Below, piece after piece: positions 26,446-35,933 of a stretch of DNA of 64,000 nucleotides (its first letter is position 1; the number at the start of each line of letters is the position of its first letter). Both the position numbers and the translations under genes were made by a program. The notes below the pieces were generated by a model that was given only the letters and a program-made list of their open reading frames with translations, made no database searches and was not told the DNA's origin. The DNA is from an uncultured Bacteroidia bacterium (GTDB lineage: Bacteria > Bacteroidota > Bacteroidia > Bacteroidales > UBA932): assembly GCA_902778105.1 (NCBI GenBank), contig CACYWN010000005.1, positions 1-64,000 of the forward strand, in the 5' to 3' direction.

Positions 26446-27894
26446 CTACCTCCGATGGATGAAGGCCGCGAAGACGGCGAAAACCGGATAGATCTCGACA
26501 CGGCCCAGGAACATGTCGAACGTGAAAATCAGCTTGATGGCGTTCGGCTCGGCATTGAAGTTCCCGAGTGAGCCGATGGTGCCCAGGGAAGGCCCCACAT
26601 TGGTCAGCGACGCGATCGTCCCCAGCAGGGCATGCTGGTTCGGATCCCCGATGATGACGCACAAGACGGCGGAAACGCCGATCATCAGGAAGAACAGCGC
26701 GATGTACAGGATCTGCGGATACACTTCCTCGTCTCGCAGGATCCGCTTTCCGAACTTGACCTCAAACACGGAAGAAGGATACAATGTCTTGACCACCTGC
26801 ATCCGGATCGCCCGGAACAGGACGATCACGCGGTCCGACTTGAGGCCGCCCGTAGTGGAACCCGCACAGCCGCACACCAGACTGCCCACGATCAGGATGA
26901 AGCACGGCAGCATGGGCCAGGCGGAGTTGTCACTGATGGCAAGGCCGGTCGTGGAGGTATAGCTCACCACATGGAAGGTCGCATCCAGGAAAGCGCGCGC
27001 CCAAGTGCCGTCCACTCCCTGCATCTTCAGGGAGATGGCCGTCAGGATGGATCCGCCGACAAGACTCAGCGTATAGAACCGCAGGACCGGATTCTTCAGG
27101 GGGCGTAGCGACCGGGAGGCGAGCGTCATGAAAATCAGCCCGAAATGGATTGACGCCAGGTACATGAAGACAATCGTCAGAGAGGAGATCAGCTCCGACC
27201 GGAAGAAGCCGATGGACAGGTTCCGGGTGGAGAAACCGCCCGTCGCGCAGACGGTAAAGGCATGGTTGATGGCATCGAAGGGGGACATCCCCGCCAGCAG
27301 ATAGCTGACGAAAGCCAGCGCGCAGATGCCCAGGTACACCCACGCGAAGATGAATACGGTCTTGTTGGCCTGGGAACGGTAATCCTCCCGCGACAGGGAA
27401 GACAGTTCCATATTGGTCAGCCGCAGACGCACCGGTGAGGAGTTCGGGATGATCAGGAGCAGGAAGACGACAACACCCAAACCGCCGATAAAGTGCGTCG
27501 AAGAGCGCCAGAACAGCAGGCTCCGGGGCAGGGCTTCCACGTCTTCCAGAATGGTCGACCCTGTCGTCGTAAAACCGGAAACGCTTTCGAACCAGGCATT
27601 TACAAGGGAGAACGGTCCACCCCAGAGGGCATATGGAAGCATGCCGAACACAAAGGAAAGCAACCAGGACAGGAAGATGATCATGTACCCGTCACGAAGG
27701 GTGATCTGTTCCGTCTTTCGGACAAAGATGAAAGGGAACACACCCACGGTGAAGGTAAGCGAGAAGCTGATCAACAGTGGTGCCAGGGCGCTGTCCCCGC
27801 CGTCCAGCAGGGACACGAATACCGACAGGAGCATGAACAGCGAGCTCACCAGGAGTGCCGTTCCCACATTCCGCGATATGACCTTCAGGTTCAT
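26446..27894 (-). CDS. trkH: TrkH-type potassium uptake membrane subunit
   Basis: A 482-residue inner-membrane K+ transporter subunit of the TrkH/KtrB superfamily. The four pore loops are visible as TTTGSTIL, CATGGFSTRN, TSTTGLAIS and TNVGPSLGTIG, each with its selectivity glycine. The normal partner TrkA is not encoded beside it. Instead it overlaps by 4 bases with an upstream membrane sensor lacking any output domain. It is the second gene of the operon. Confidence 0.93.
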   Translation of the reverse strand: MNLKVISRNVGTALLVSSLFMLLSVFVSLLDGGDSALAPLLISFSLTFTVGVFPFIFVRKTEQITLRDGYMIIFLSWLLSFVFGMLPYALWGGPFSLVNAWFESVSGFTTTGSTILEDVEALPRSLLFWRSSTHFIGGLGVVVFLLLIIPNSSPVRLRLTNMELSSLSREDYRSQANKTVFIFAWVYLGICALAFVSYLLAGMSPFDAINHAFTVCATGGFSTRNLSIGFFRSELISSLTIVFMYLASIHFGLIFMTLASRSLRPLKNPVLRFYTLSLVGGSILTAISLKMQGVDGTWARAFLDATFHVVSYTSTTGLAISDNSAWPMLPCFILIVGSLVCGCAGSTTGGLKSDRVIVLFRAIRMQVVKTLYPSSVFEVKFGKRILRDEEVYPQILYIALFFLMIGVSAVLCVIIGDPNQHALLGTIASLTNVGPSLGTIGSLGNFNAEPNAIKLIFTFDMFLGRVEIYPVFAVFAAFIHRR

Positions 27895-28724
27895 TCCTTG
27901 GGCTGGGTTTCACGCATCAGCTTGATCCGCCGGCGCAACTGGCGGTTTTCTTCCGTCAGCTCGACAATGCCCTCGTTCAGCTCGCTGAGCTGGTCGTCCC
28001 CGTCGAAGGTGTAATTGTATTTCCGGCCCATCGACTGGTAGTCCTTGAGACTGACCAGCATCTTGTTCAGCGGGTTCACATAGTACGCGATGATGAAGAA
28101 CATCAGCAGGAGCACCAGGATCACCCCCACGGACACCGCCACGAAACCGGGAATGATGCTCCGGTAGAAACCGCGGTCGAAATTCTCGGAATTCCGCTGG
28201 AGGTCGTCGTACATCGCCTGGCTCAGACGGCCCAGATAGTCGTCCAGCCGGTGGAAAGGAGGCTGCAACCGGTCGAAATACCAGGTCCGGGAGTCGATGA
28301 AGTCCGACTTGAGCACCTCCTCCAGTTCCAGGGAAGTGAGCATATAGGCCGAGTAAGCGTACAAGACCGAATCCGTGAGTGGAATCATCTGCTTTTCCGC
28401 AAAGGACGAACGGAGCGAGTCGCAATAGAAAACGAATTTCTGCTGGTCGAAATCGGGAAGGGAGTTGACGGACTCGTCCCCGATGACCGTCAGGATCTGG
28501 AGATTGTAGTTGTCGGTGACGTTCGACAGCTTCTGGGCGATATTGATGCCATTGATGTTTTCGGCGATCATTTCCGACACATAGCTGGACATCCGCCGGT
28601 ATTCCAGGATGGAGATGATGCTGGAAAGCACGAGAACAACGACGATGGCACTCAGGGCGAGTACCATCTTCATCCTCAGCGAAAGCCGGAAATTATTCCG
28701 CCACGTCTTGAGCTTAGCGAACAT
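27891..28724 (-). CDS. Orphan membrane sensor with periplasmic helical domain and HAMP-like coiled coil
   Basis: A 277-residue inner-membrane protein. Membrane helices near residues 20-45 and 190-215 bracket an alpha-helical extracytoplasmic region of about 145 residues, followed by a short HAMP-like segment (YYVNPLNKMLVSLKDY) and a coiled coil ending at the C-terminus. This is the front half of a histidine kinase without kinase, cyclase or chemotaxis output. The ATG at 28724 is preferred; a TTG two codons upstream is possible. It overlaps trkH by 4 bases, so it may modulate the transporter. That role is inferred from position only. Confidence 0.75.
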   Translation of the reverse strand: MFAKLKTWRNNFRLSLRMKMVLALSAIVVVLVLSSIISILEYRRMSSYVSEMIAENINGINIAQKLSNVTDNYNLQILTVIGDESVNSLPDFDQQKFVFYCDSLRSSFAEKQMIPLTDSVLYAYSAYMLTSLELEEVLKSDFIDSRTWYFDRLQPPFHRLDDYLGRLSQAMYDDLQRNSENFDRGFYRSIIPGFVAVSVGVILVLLLMFFIIAYYVNPLNKMLVSLKDYQSMGRKYNYTFDGDDQLSELNEGIVELTEENRQLRRRIKLMRETQPKE

Positions 28725-28747
28725 AGCCAAACATTTTCTTCAACTGA

Positions 28748-28778
28748 CAAAGATAGCCTTTTTCTCCATACTTTTCAA
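28748..28778 (-). promoter_or_regulatory. Promoter of the sensor-TrkH-helicase-YgiQ-ClC operon
   Basis: Minus-strand TATCTTTG (28748-28755) with TTG (28776-28778) 20 bases upstream. It lies in a 150-base AT-rich divergent region shared with the ROK gene and gives a leader of about 17 bases before the ATG at 28724. Confidence 0.65.
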
Positions 28779-28849
28779 GGTCGGCCCGAAGATTCAAATT
28801 ATTTTAAAGAATTTTTATAAAAATCGAGAGAAAATTAAAAAATATTAGG

Positions 28850-28857
28850 TATATTTG
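28850..28857 (+). promoter_or_regulatory. -7 promoter box of the ROK repressor gene
   Basis: TATATTTG matches TAnnTTTG exactly and lies 23 bases before the ATG at 28881. The upstream region is AT-rich but has no clear -33 TTG at the expected spacing. Confidence 0.5.
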
Positions 28858-28880
28858 TCCCGTATTAACGAAAAACGGTC

Positions 28881-30083
28881 ATGAGAAACACATTCCTGGA
28901 CAAGAAAGACAACAAGAATTCGCTCTTAAAAAAAACCATACTCCACCTTTGCATCCAGAATGGAGAATACAGCATCGCTTCCCTGAGTGAACAGATCAAT
29001 TCCAGCGTTCCCACCGTCACCAAACTGATCGGGGAACTGATGGACGAAGGCTTCATGATCGAGTTGGGCAAGTCCGGCACCTCGGGCGGAAGGCGCCCCA
29101 GCATTTACGGACTCAACCCGGATGCGGGCATGTTCGTCGGCCTGGACATCCGGCACTCCCACGTCAGCATCGCCGTCACCGACTTCAAGGGCGGACTCAT
29201 TTCCTTCCAGGACAACATTCCCTTCACCTTCGAACCGGACGAGAACTGCATCCACCGCGTCGCCCACAGCCTCCGCACCTTCTTCTCCGAGAAAGACCTG
29301 GACTGGAACAAGGTCCTGGGAATGGGCATCAGCGTGGCCGGCCGCGTGAATCCCAAGACCGGCTACAGCAACCTGTACTCCTTCGATCCGGAAAGGCCCA
29401 TCAACAAGATCCTATCCGAGGACCTGGACATCCCGGTGGTCATCGAGAACGACTCCCGTGCCATGACCTACGGCGAATACCTCGCCGGGGCCGTCAAGAA
29501 AGAGAAGAATGTCCTGTTCATCAATGTGAGCTGGGGTCTGGGAATGGGCATGATCCTGGACGGTCACCTGTACTACGGCACTTCCGGCTTTTCCGGCGAA
29601 TTCGGCCACTTCCCCCTGCTGGACAACGACCAGATCTGCCGCTGCGGCAAGATCGGCTGCCTGGAAACCGGTGCCTCCGGTTCCGCCCTCGTCCGGCTGA
29701 TTACGGAACAGCTCCGCGCCGGACGCGCCTCTTCCCTCTCCCAGACCTTCAAGAAGGAAGGGAAGGTGAACCTCAACGATATTTTCAAGGCGATCCAGGA
29801 GGAGGACATCCTCACCATCGAGAGCATCGAGAAAATCGGCAGCAACCTCGGACGCGGCCTGGCAGGCCTGATCAACGTGTTCAACCCGCAACTCGTCGTC
29901 ATCGGCGGAAAGCTCTCCTTGGCAGGCGATTACCTTATCCTCCCCATCCGCAGTGCCGTCAAGCGCCACGCCCAGACCATCGCGAACCAGGACACCGCCA
30001 TCCGCTTCACGAAACTGCGCAACGAAGCAGCACCCATCGGCGCCTGCATGCTGTCCCGCAGCCATCTGCTCGGAATCGTATAA
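28881..30083 (+). CDS. ROK family transcriptional repressor (NagC/XylR type)
   Basis: A 400-residue DNA-binding sugar-responsive regulator. A winged helix-turn-helix occupies about residues 12-65 (SIASLSEQINSSVPTVTKL). It is followed by a ROK sugar-kinase-like domain with the zinc site C253-x-C255-x4-C260 in CRCGKIGCLE and an upstream GMGMILDG loop. Such proteins repress sugar-use genes until a sugar or phosphosugar binds. No sugar-catabolic gene is adjacent; the nearest candidates are the divergent Trk operon and itself. It is a single-gene unit convergent with the dehydratase gene, and no clear terminator lies in the 21-base gap. Confidence 0.92.
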   Translation: MRNTFLDKKDNKNSLLKKTILHLCIQNGEYSIASLSEQINSSVPTVTKLIGELMDEGFMIELGKSGTSGGRRPSIYGLNPDAGMFVGLDIRHSHVSIAVTDFKGGLISFQDNIPFTFEPDENCIHRVAHSLRTFFSEKDLDWNKVLGMGISVAGRVNPKTGYSNLYSFDPERPINKILSEDLDIPVVIENDSRAMTYGEYLAGAVKKEKNVLFINVSWGLGMGMILDGHLYYGTSGFSGEFGHFPLLDNDQICRCGKIGCLETGASGSALVRLITEQLRAGRASSLSQTFKKEGKVNLNDIFKAIQEEDILTIESIEKIGSNLGRGLAGLINVFNPQLVVIGGKLSLAGDYLILPIRSAVKRHAQTIANQDTAIRFTKLRNEAAPIGACMLSRSHLLGIV

Positions 30084-30104
30084 AGTCAGGGGAAGCGAGA
30101 GCTC

Positions 30105-32009
30105 CTACCGGTCATCATCCAGGATCGAGTACCTGGAATTCAAGCTCTTGAATTCGGGTACCAGGTCCTTCATCTGTCCCACCGTCCGCATCGCATCGAA
30201 CTGGTAGCTGTCCTGGATGAGGGCTTCAATCTCCACATCCACGTCTTCGTAGTCGTATTCCCGTACGGAGGCGATCATGATCTTGTCGTGGGAAGTGGGC
30301 TTGGTGTTCTCCTTGGTCGCCAGGAGTTCCTCGTACAGTTTTTCTCCATGGCGGAGGCCGGTGAACTCGATCTTCACGTCGGTACGGCCGGACAGCTGGA
30401 TCATCCGTTTTGCAAGGTCCACGATCTTCACGGGCTTGCCCATGTCGAAGATGTAGATTTCTCCGCTCTTGCCCATGCTGCCGGCCTCCAGCACCAGCTG
30501 GCAGGCCTCCGGGATGGTCATGAAATACCGGATGATCTCCGGATGGGTGACCGTGACCGGACCGCCGGCGGCAATCTGCTTCCGGAACAACGGAATCACG
30601 GATCCATTGGAACCCAGCACGTTACCGAAACGGGTCGTAATGAACTGCGTCGGAGCCGACTTGTCCTTCTGGATCTTGCGGGCCAGCGCCTGGACATAGA
30701 TCTCGCAGATACGCTTGGAGCATCCCATCACGTTGGAGGGATTCACGGCCTTGTCCGTGGAGACCATCACGAAACGGTTCACACGGAACTCGACGGCCAG
30801 GTCGGCCAGGACCTTGGTCCCCAGGACGTTGTTCTGGATAGCCTCCGACACGTTGTCCTCCATCATCGGGACGTGCTTGTACGCTGCCGCATGGAAAACG
30901 TATTCGGGCCGGTATTCGTCGAAGATCGCCCGCATCCGGGCCTTGTTGGTGACATTGGCGACAATCGTGGGCGCATCGATCTCCTGCCATCTCTTCTTCA
31001 ATTCCAGCCGGATGTCGTGCAGGGGCGTTTCCGCGTTGTCGATGAGGATCATCTGGTAAGGGTTGAACATCGCCACCTGGCGCATGATCTCGCTACCGAT
31101 GGAACCGGCGGCGCCAGTGATAAGTACCCGCTTCCCCTCCAGGTGGGAGGCGATTTCCCGCATGTTCAGCTTGATCGGATCCCGGCCGAGCAGGTCCTCG
31201 ATCTGAACCTCCTTGACGGTCGTCCGCCGGCCGCTCTTCTGCCAGTCATCCGACACCTCGGGTGCCAGGAAAATCTGGACGTTCTCCTGAAGCAGAAGGT
31301 CCGCGAAACGCGTGTCTTTCAGGCTCTCCGCCTTCGCCGGGGAAACGATGAACGCCTCCACCCGGTCGCGCCGGATCCGATCGATCAGCGATTCGTCGTT
31401 GGGGTACACGTTCACGCCCATCAGCACCTTTCCGAACATGTCGGGATTGTCGGCCACGAAACCCACGATCCGGAAGCGGTTATCCGCCTCGGCGCGCAGC
31501 GACTTCGCGATGTCCACTCCCACCTGCGTTCCATATATATACGTGTTCAGCAGTTCCTTCCCGCTCTGGTTGAAATGGTCGTTGAGCATCTTGATGATCA
31601 TCCGAGAGGTCGCCAGGACCATGAAGCAGATGACATAGGAGATCATCAGCACGGACAGCGATGCGAAGGAAGTGGTGAACAGGAACGGCCACAGGAGCGA
31701 AATCGCCCCCGCACAGAAGTAAGCCAGGGTCAACGCAACGAAGATGTGCATCACATCGACGAAGGAAGACAGGCGAAGGATATTCGAATAAGTATGGAAG
31801 ATCTTGAAAAACAGGATATTCAGCGTAATGACGACCAGGAAGGTCCAGCGCATCTCCGAGCCCATCGTCGCGGCGGATGCCAGTCCGAACCGGATGATGT
31901 AGGCCAGGACAACGGAAATGACGACGATAATCAGGTCGAACAACAAAATCGTCCAGGAAGGGAGGATCCTGGACGAGAATAACTTGCGAAAGAAACCGTA
32001 TTCCTTCAT
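30105..32009 (-). CDS. Membrane-anchored nucleotide-sugar 4,6-dehydratase (PglF/CapD-like)
   Basis: A 634-residue inner-membrane enzyme that probably converts UDP-GlcNAc to UDP-4-keto-6-deoxy-GlcNAc (or related) for surface glycan synthesis. Four N-terminal membrane helices are followed by a Rossmann-like domain and the SDR catalytic domain with GAAGSIGS at 299-306. The usual SDR tyrosine is replaced by Met in MGCSK (M428/K432), as in PglF/CapD/FlaA1 enzymes. The ATG at 32009 is chosen because it starts at the membrane domain and follows a strong promoter; the open frame further upstream runs inside the DUF4954 gene. Confidence 0.93.
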   Translation of the reverse strand: MKEYGFFRKLFSSRILPSWTILLFDLIIVVISVVLAYIIRFGLASAATMGSEMRWTFLVVITLNILFFKIFHTYSNILRLSSFVDVMHIFVALTLAYFCAGAISLLWPFLFTTSFASLSVLMISYVICFMVLATSRMIIKMLNDHFNQSGKELLNTYIYGTQVGVDIAKSLRAEADNRFRIVGFVADNPDMFGKVLMGVNVYPNDESLIDRIRRDRVEAFIVSPAKAESLKDTRFADLLLQENVQIFLAPEVSDDWQKSGRRTTVKEVQIEDLLGRDPIKLNMREIASHLEGKRVLITGAAGSIGSEIMRQVAMFNPYQMILIDNAETPLHDIRLELKKRWQEIDAPTIVANVTNKARMRAIFDEYRPEYVFHAAAYKHVPMMEDNVSEAIQNNVLGTKVLADLAVEFRVNRFVMVSTDKAVNPSNVMGCSKRICEIYVQALARKIQKDKSAPTQFITTRFGNVLGSNGSVIPLFRKQIAAGGPVTVTHPEIIRYFMTIPEACQLVLEAGSMGKSGEIYIFDMGKPVKIVDLAKRMIQLSGRTDVKIEFTGLRHGEKLYEELLATKENTKPTSHDKIMIASVREYDYEDVDVEIEALIQDSYQFDAMRTVGQMKDLVPEFKSLNSRYSILDDDR

Positions 32010-32039
32010 ATCTGGTGCAGCATCTATCAATCGGGACTG

Positions 32040-32070
32040 CAAAGATAGGACATTTTCACGAATAATCAAA
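32040..32070 (-). promoter_or_regulatory. Promoter of the membrane dehydratase gene
   Basis: TTTG (32067-32070) and TATCTTTG (32040-32047) with a 19-base spacer fit the Bacteroidota consensus fully. The -33 box overlaps the last codons of the DUF4954 gene (stop at 32066). The predicted leader is about 25 bases. Confidence 0.75.
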
Positions 32071-34045
32071 GACACAGCCGGCCTAGCAGTTCGTCCCCCA
32101 AGGCCTCCTTCACCCGGATATGCTCTAAAACTGCCTGAACGAATGAGTTCGACTCGAAATCGCCCCGGACCTGCTCGAAGTCCAGCTGTTTCACTTCCCG
32201 GGAGCCATCGGCTCCGAAGCCGGTCATCGAAGCCAGGCTGAACTCCTTTTTCGCATCCTCGTACAGCATCCGGTCCAGGCCGATGACCGCCTCCTTCCAT
32301 CTCTCCACGATTTCCCGCACCTCGGAAGCCGTGATCCGCTCCAGGGGATACCCGAAGAATTCGGCATACTTGTCATAAGCCCAGGTCCATTCAAGCCGGT
32401 AGTAATCCGCATGCATCTGCCGGAAATCCGCATCCACCGTCTCCAGATCCTTCGCCTCCCCCGACTCGATGCGGTCCAGGAGCGCATCCACCAGGCCTTT
32501 CGGTGCAATGAGTCCACCCAGGTCGGTCCATTTTCCCTTTCCGCCTTCCCTTTCCGGCCGGAGCATCACCCGGATTTCCTCATCCGACGCTCCCGCGGGC
32601 AGGTTTTCCAGTTTCTTGATGATGGAATTCCCCAAAAACTTGGTAATGGCCGTCCGATACAACTCGATTCCCTTCCGGAGCGAACTGTTCCTGATCTTCG
32701 CGCTATGGAAAGCGTAAACATCCGAAAGTTCACCGGAGGAATACTGCAGGTTCTGGAGCAGTTTGATGCCTTTGAACATCTTCTGGATGGTATACGGGCT
32801 CAGCAGGTTGAAATTGATGCAGTCCAGGCGGTCCGGATCCTTGCGGGCGTCGCGCTTGGGCCACTTCTGGGCGTCGCGGATCGTGCCCACACTGCGGAGA
32901 TTCACCCCTGGAACCAAATAGGTAGTATTCTGCTGCTCAATAAGATAGGAGAACGGAAGGGCGGTCGTGTCGGAATGGTTCACATGCCGGCCCATGACCA
33001 ATGAGAAGGCGCCCACGCGGGAGGGCCAAAGGATGTAGGAATCGGAGGCCGTCTTGGACCCCCGCTCCAGGATGCCCTGGTGGATGGGGCCCAGTTTGTA
33101 CATGTGGTTAGACTGGTTGGACCCGCTGCCTGCGTTCATGAAGGAAAAGAGGCCGGCGATCAGGAGCGTAGACTTGTGATGGGTCACGGTGAAAGGCCCC
33201 GCAAAGATGGCGCAAGCCTCCCCGTTCTCTCCCTGGCAGTTGGAGAAAAAAAGGGAATCCGATGCGCTGTAGCCATGGCCGAAATGACATGCCTGACCGA
33301 TAAAACAGCGCGTAAGTGTCGTATTGTCCGTAATATGCGAGCCGCTCGAAATGATGAAATCGTCAGCGATCACCCCATGGCTGATGGTCACAGGGGCGGC
33401 CTCGTTACTGTTCACGCTGCCGTTGCGGAGCCGGTTCACGCCGCTGAGGACCGCATAGTCTCCCACCCGTACCCCACTGAGGAAACGGGTATTCCGTATG
33501 GTGACATGGCTGCCGATGGAACCGACGGAAGACTCCTGCTTCGAGGCATAGTCGTCCACCATCGCATCCAGGGCTTTCACCAGTTCCGGCCGGTGGCGGT
33601 ACATCGCCATCACATAGGCTATCTGGGCGCTCAGCCTGTCGTAGATCTTCACCTCCCGGCCGCCCGTCTCGTTCATCACGGACACCACCACCCCGTTGCC
33701 GAACCGGCACGGACCGTCGGTCAGCACCAGGTCCACATTCTCCAGGACGGTATCGTGGCCGATGGAGTAATTGGCGATATAATTGGACACATTCTCAATC
33801 AAGCAGTCATCCCCTACCGTCACATTGTGGAGCGTCGCGTCGCGAATCCCGGCGTGCTTCCTGAGCCCGCCGGGAAACTCGAATACCCGGTCAAACCGGC
33901 CGAAACGCACCGTCCCGGAAAACCGCACCCGGCAGATGTGGTCCACCTCCGGCGCGTCCGTAAACACCGTTCCCCAATCGTCCGCCTCGCAGCCAGCAGC
34001 CACGAGCCGCTCAATCTCCTTCTGCGTAAGATTTCTGTAAGCCAT
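32066..34045 (-). CDS. DUF4954 hexapeptide-repeat protein
   Basis: A 659-residue cytoplasmic protein of the DUF4954 family, largely restricted to Bacteroidota and relatives. The first 430 residues show spaced hexapeptide-like patterns of a left-handed beta-helix (IRDATLHNVTVGDDC, ISHGVIADDFIISSGSHI), as in acyl- and nucleotidyltransferases. The C-terminal 200 residues are helical. No catalytic residues can be assigned. It follows two ABC exporter genes by 1 base and ends at the next promoter. The fold suggests an acetyltransferase-like or sugar-nucleotide scaffold role, but none is shown. Confidence 0.85.
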   Translation of the reverse strand: MAYRNLTQKEIERLVAAGCEADDWGTVFTDAPEVDHICRVRFSGTVRFGRFDRVFEFPGGLRKHAGIRDATLHNVTVGDDCLIENVSNYIANYSIGHDTVLENVDLVLTDGPCRFGNGVVVSVMNETGGREVKIYDRLSAQIAYVMAMYRHRPELVKALDAMVDDYASKQESSVGSIGSHVTIRNTRFLSGVRVGDYAVLSGVNRLRNGSVNSNEAAPVTISHGVIADDFIISSGSHITDNTTLTRCFIGQACHFGHGYSASDSLFFSNCQGENGEACAIFAGPFTVTHHKSTLLIAGLFSFMNAGSGSNQSNHMYKLGPIHQGILERGSKTASDSYILWPSRVGAFSLVMGRHVNHSDTTALPFSYLIEQQNTTYLVPGVNLRSVGTIRDAQKWPKRDARKDPDRLDCINFNLLSPYTIQKMFKGIKLLQNLQYSSGELSDVYAFHSAKIRNSSLRKGIELYRTAITKFLGNSIIKKLENLPAGASDEEIRVMLRPEREGGKGKWTDLGGLIAPKGLVDALLDRIESGEAKDLETVDADFRQMHADYYRLEWTWAYDKYAEFFGYPLERITASEVREIVERWKEAVIGLDRMLYEDAKKEFSLASMTGFGADGSREVKQLDFEQVRGDFESNSFVQAVLEHIRVKEALGDELLGRLCL

Positions 34046-34046
34046 T

Positions 34047-35930
34047 CTATGTTATCTGATTACCGGTATACAATTCATAATACTTGCCCTTCTGCTCCAG
34101 GAGTTCGAAGTGCTTGCCGCGCTCGATGATGCGACCGTGGTCCATGACGGCGATGTAATCGGCATTCTGGACCGTGGAAAGCCGATGGGCAATCACGAAG
34201 GTCGTGCGCCCCTTCATCAGGGAATCCATCCCCTGCTGGATGAGCCGCTCCGTACGCGTATCGATGGAGGACGTCGCCTCATCCAGGATGAGTACCGGCG
34301 GGTCGGCCACGGCAGCGCGGGCAATGGCGAGGAGTTGCCGCTCACCCTGCGAGAGGTTGCCGCCGTCGGCATCCAGCACCGTGTCGTACCCGTTGGGAAG
34401 GCGGCGGATAAACGCGTCGGCATGCACCAATCGTGCGGAGTCGCGGCACTCCTCGTCCGTGGCGTCCAGGCGGCCATACCGGATGTTGTCCAGCACCGAG
34501 CCGCTGAAGAGTTTCGTTTCCTGCAGGACAATGCCGAGGGAACGGCGCAAATCTGCCTTTTTGATACCCGCCACACTGAATCCGTCGTATGTGATGGTCC
34601 CGTCCTGGATCTCGTAGAACCGGTTGATCAGGTTCGTGATGGTCGTCTTTCCCGCTCCGGTTCCGCCGACGAAGGCGATCTTCTGACCCGGATAAGCCGT
34701 TAAGGTTATGTCGTAAAGCACCTGTTTTTCAGGCACATAACTGAAGTCGACCTCCTTCAGTTCCACCAGACCTTCCAGCTTCCGCTGCGCCCCGCTCTCC
34801 TCCTTCCAGGCCCAACTGTCCTTCCCTTCTTTCTTCAGCGTCACCGTTCCCTCATCCACCTCGGACGTCTCGTCCAGGACGGCATACACGCGGTCGCTGC
34901 CTGCGGTCGCCATCACGATGGAATTGATTTCGTTGGAGATCTGCGTGACCGGACGCGTGAAATTGCGCTGGAGGGTCAGGAAGGACACCAGCGTACCCAG
35001 CGTAAGCGTTGCGAAAGGAACATGTCCGAGGGCGATCAAAGAGCCGACGATGGCCAGCAGTACGTACATGAAGTTGCCGATATTGGAGTTGATCGGCATG
35101 ATGATGTTGCCGATCTTGTTGGCATTGTACACGCTGGCGCGGAGCTTCTCATTCAGTTCCCCGAACTGCTCCAGGGCCTTCTCCTCGTGGCAGTACACCT
35201 TCACGACCTTCTGGCCGGAAACCATTTCCTCGATGAATCCGTTGACTTTGCCCAGGTTCTGCTGCCTTTCCACGAAATACTTTTTCGACAGCTTTCCCAG
35301 AGCGGTCGTGACCTTGTACATCAGGAAGGCCATCAAAACGGAGACGACCGTGAGCGGAACACTCAGCACGAGCATGCTCACAAAGGTCGCCAGGATGGTC
35401 ACCACCGACCGGAACAGGCTGGGGATGCTGTTTCCGATCACCTGCCGCAGCGTGTCCACATCATTGGTATACACCGACATGATGTCGCCGTGCGAATGGT
35501 TGTCGAAGTACTTGAGCGGCAGCGTCTCCATATGGGAGAACAGGTCCTTGCGGATGCTCAGCATCGTCCCCTGCCCCACATGGATCATGATGAGCGACTG
35601 CACATAGCCGGCGATGATGCCCACGAGGATGATGGCGCCCAGTTTCACGAGCGCCACGGCCAGGGGCGCGTAGTCCGGCGCCGCAGCGGCCGTCATCGGC
35701 GTAATGTAGTCGTCGATGAGGCTGCGCGTGAACAGCGACGACGCGAGAGAGGTCAGCGAAGACACCACGATGCACAGGAGCACCACGATGAAATTGACCT
35801 TGTAGTTCCTGAAGATATAACGGAACAGCCGGAAGACTGTCGAGTCCTTCTTGATATCCCTGAGGGAGGCGCCCATCCGCGGTCCGCGGTCCCCGCCTCC
35901 GCCGCGCATGTTTCCAAATCCAGGTGGCAT
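34047..35930 (-). CDS. ABC exporter half-transporter (subunit 2 of a pair)
   Basis: A 627-residue fused membrane and ATPase protein of the MsbA/multidrug exporter type. Six membrane helices are followed by an ATPase with Walker A GGTGAGKTT, signature NLSQGERQLLA, Walker B ILDEATSSID and an H-loop (VIAHRLS). The N-terminus is glycine- and arginine-rich (GGGGDRGPR). It is 3 bases downstream of a second half-transporter, so the two probably form a heterodimer. The substrate is unknown. Confidence 0.93.
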   Translation of the reverse strand: MPPGFGNMRGGGGDRGPRMGASLRDIKKDSTVFRLFRYIFRNYKVNFIVVLLCIVVSSLTSLASSLFTRSLIDDYITPMTAAAAPDYAPLAVALVKLGAIILVGIIAGYVQSLIMIHVGQGTMLSIRKDLFSHMETLPLKYFDNHSHGDIMSVYTNDVDTLRQVIGNSIPSLFRSVVTILATFVSMLVLSVPLTVVSVLMAFLMYKVTTALGKLSKKYFVERQQNLGKVNGFIEEMVSGQKVVKVYCHEEKALEQFGELNEKLRASVYNANKIGNIIMPINSNIGNFMYVLLAIVGSLIALGHVPFATLTLGTLVSFLTLQRNFTRPVTQISNEINSIVMATAGSDRVYAVLDETSEVDEGTVTLKKEGKDSWAWKEESGAQRKLEGLVELKEVDFSYVPEKQVLYDITLTAYPGQKIAFVGGTGAGKTTITNLINRFYEIQDGTITYDGFSVAGIKKADLRRSLGIVLQETKLFSGSVLDNIRYGRLDATDEECRDSARLVHADAFIRRLPNGYDTVLDADGGNLSQGERQLLAIARAAVADPPVLILDEATSSIDTRTERLIQQGMDSLMKGRTTFVIAHRLSTVQNADYIAVMDHGRIIERGKHFELLEQKGKYYELYTGNQIT

Positions 35931-35933
35931 AGG

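Noticed and set aside
30084..30104. Terminator between the convergent ROK and dehydratase genes
   Set aside because: The 21-base gap contains no stem with a T-run on either strand.
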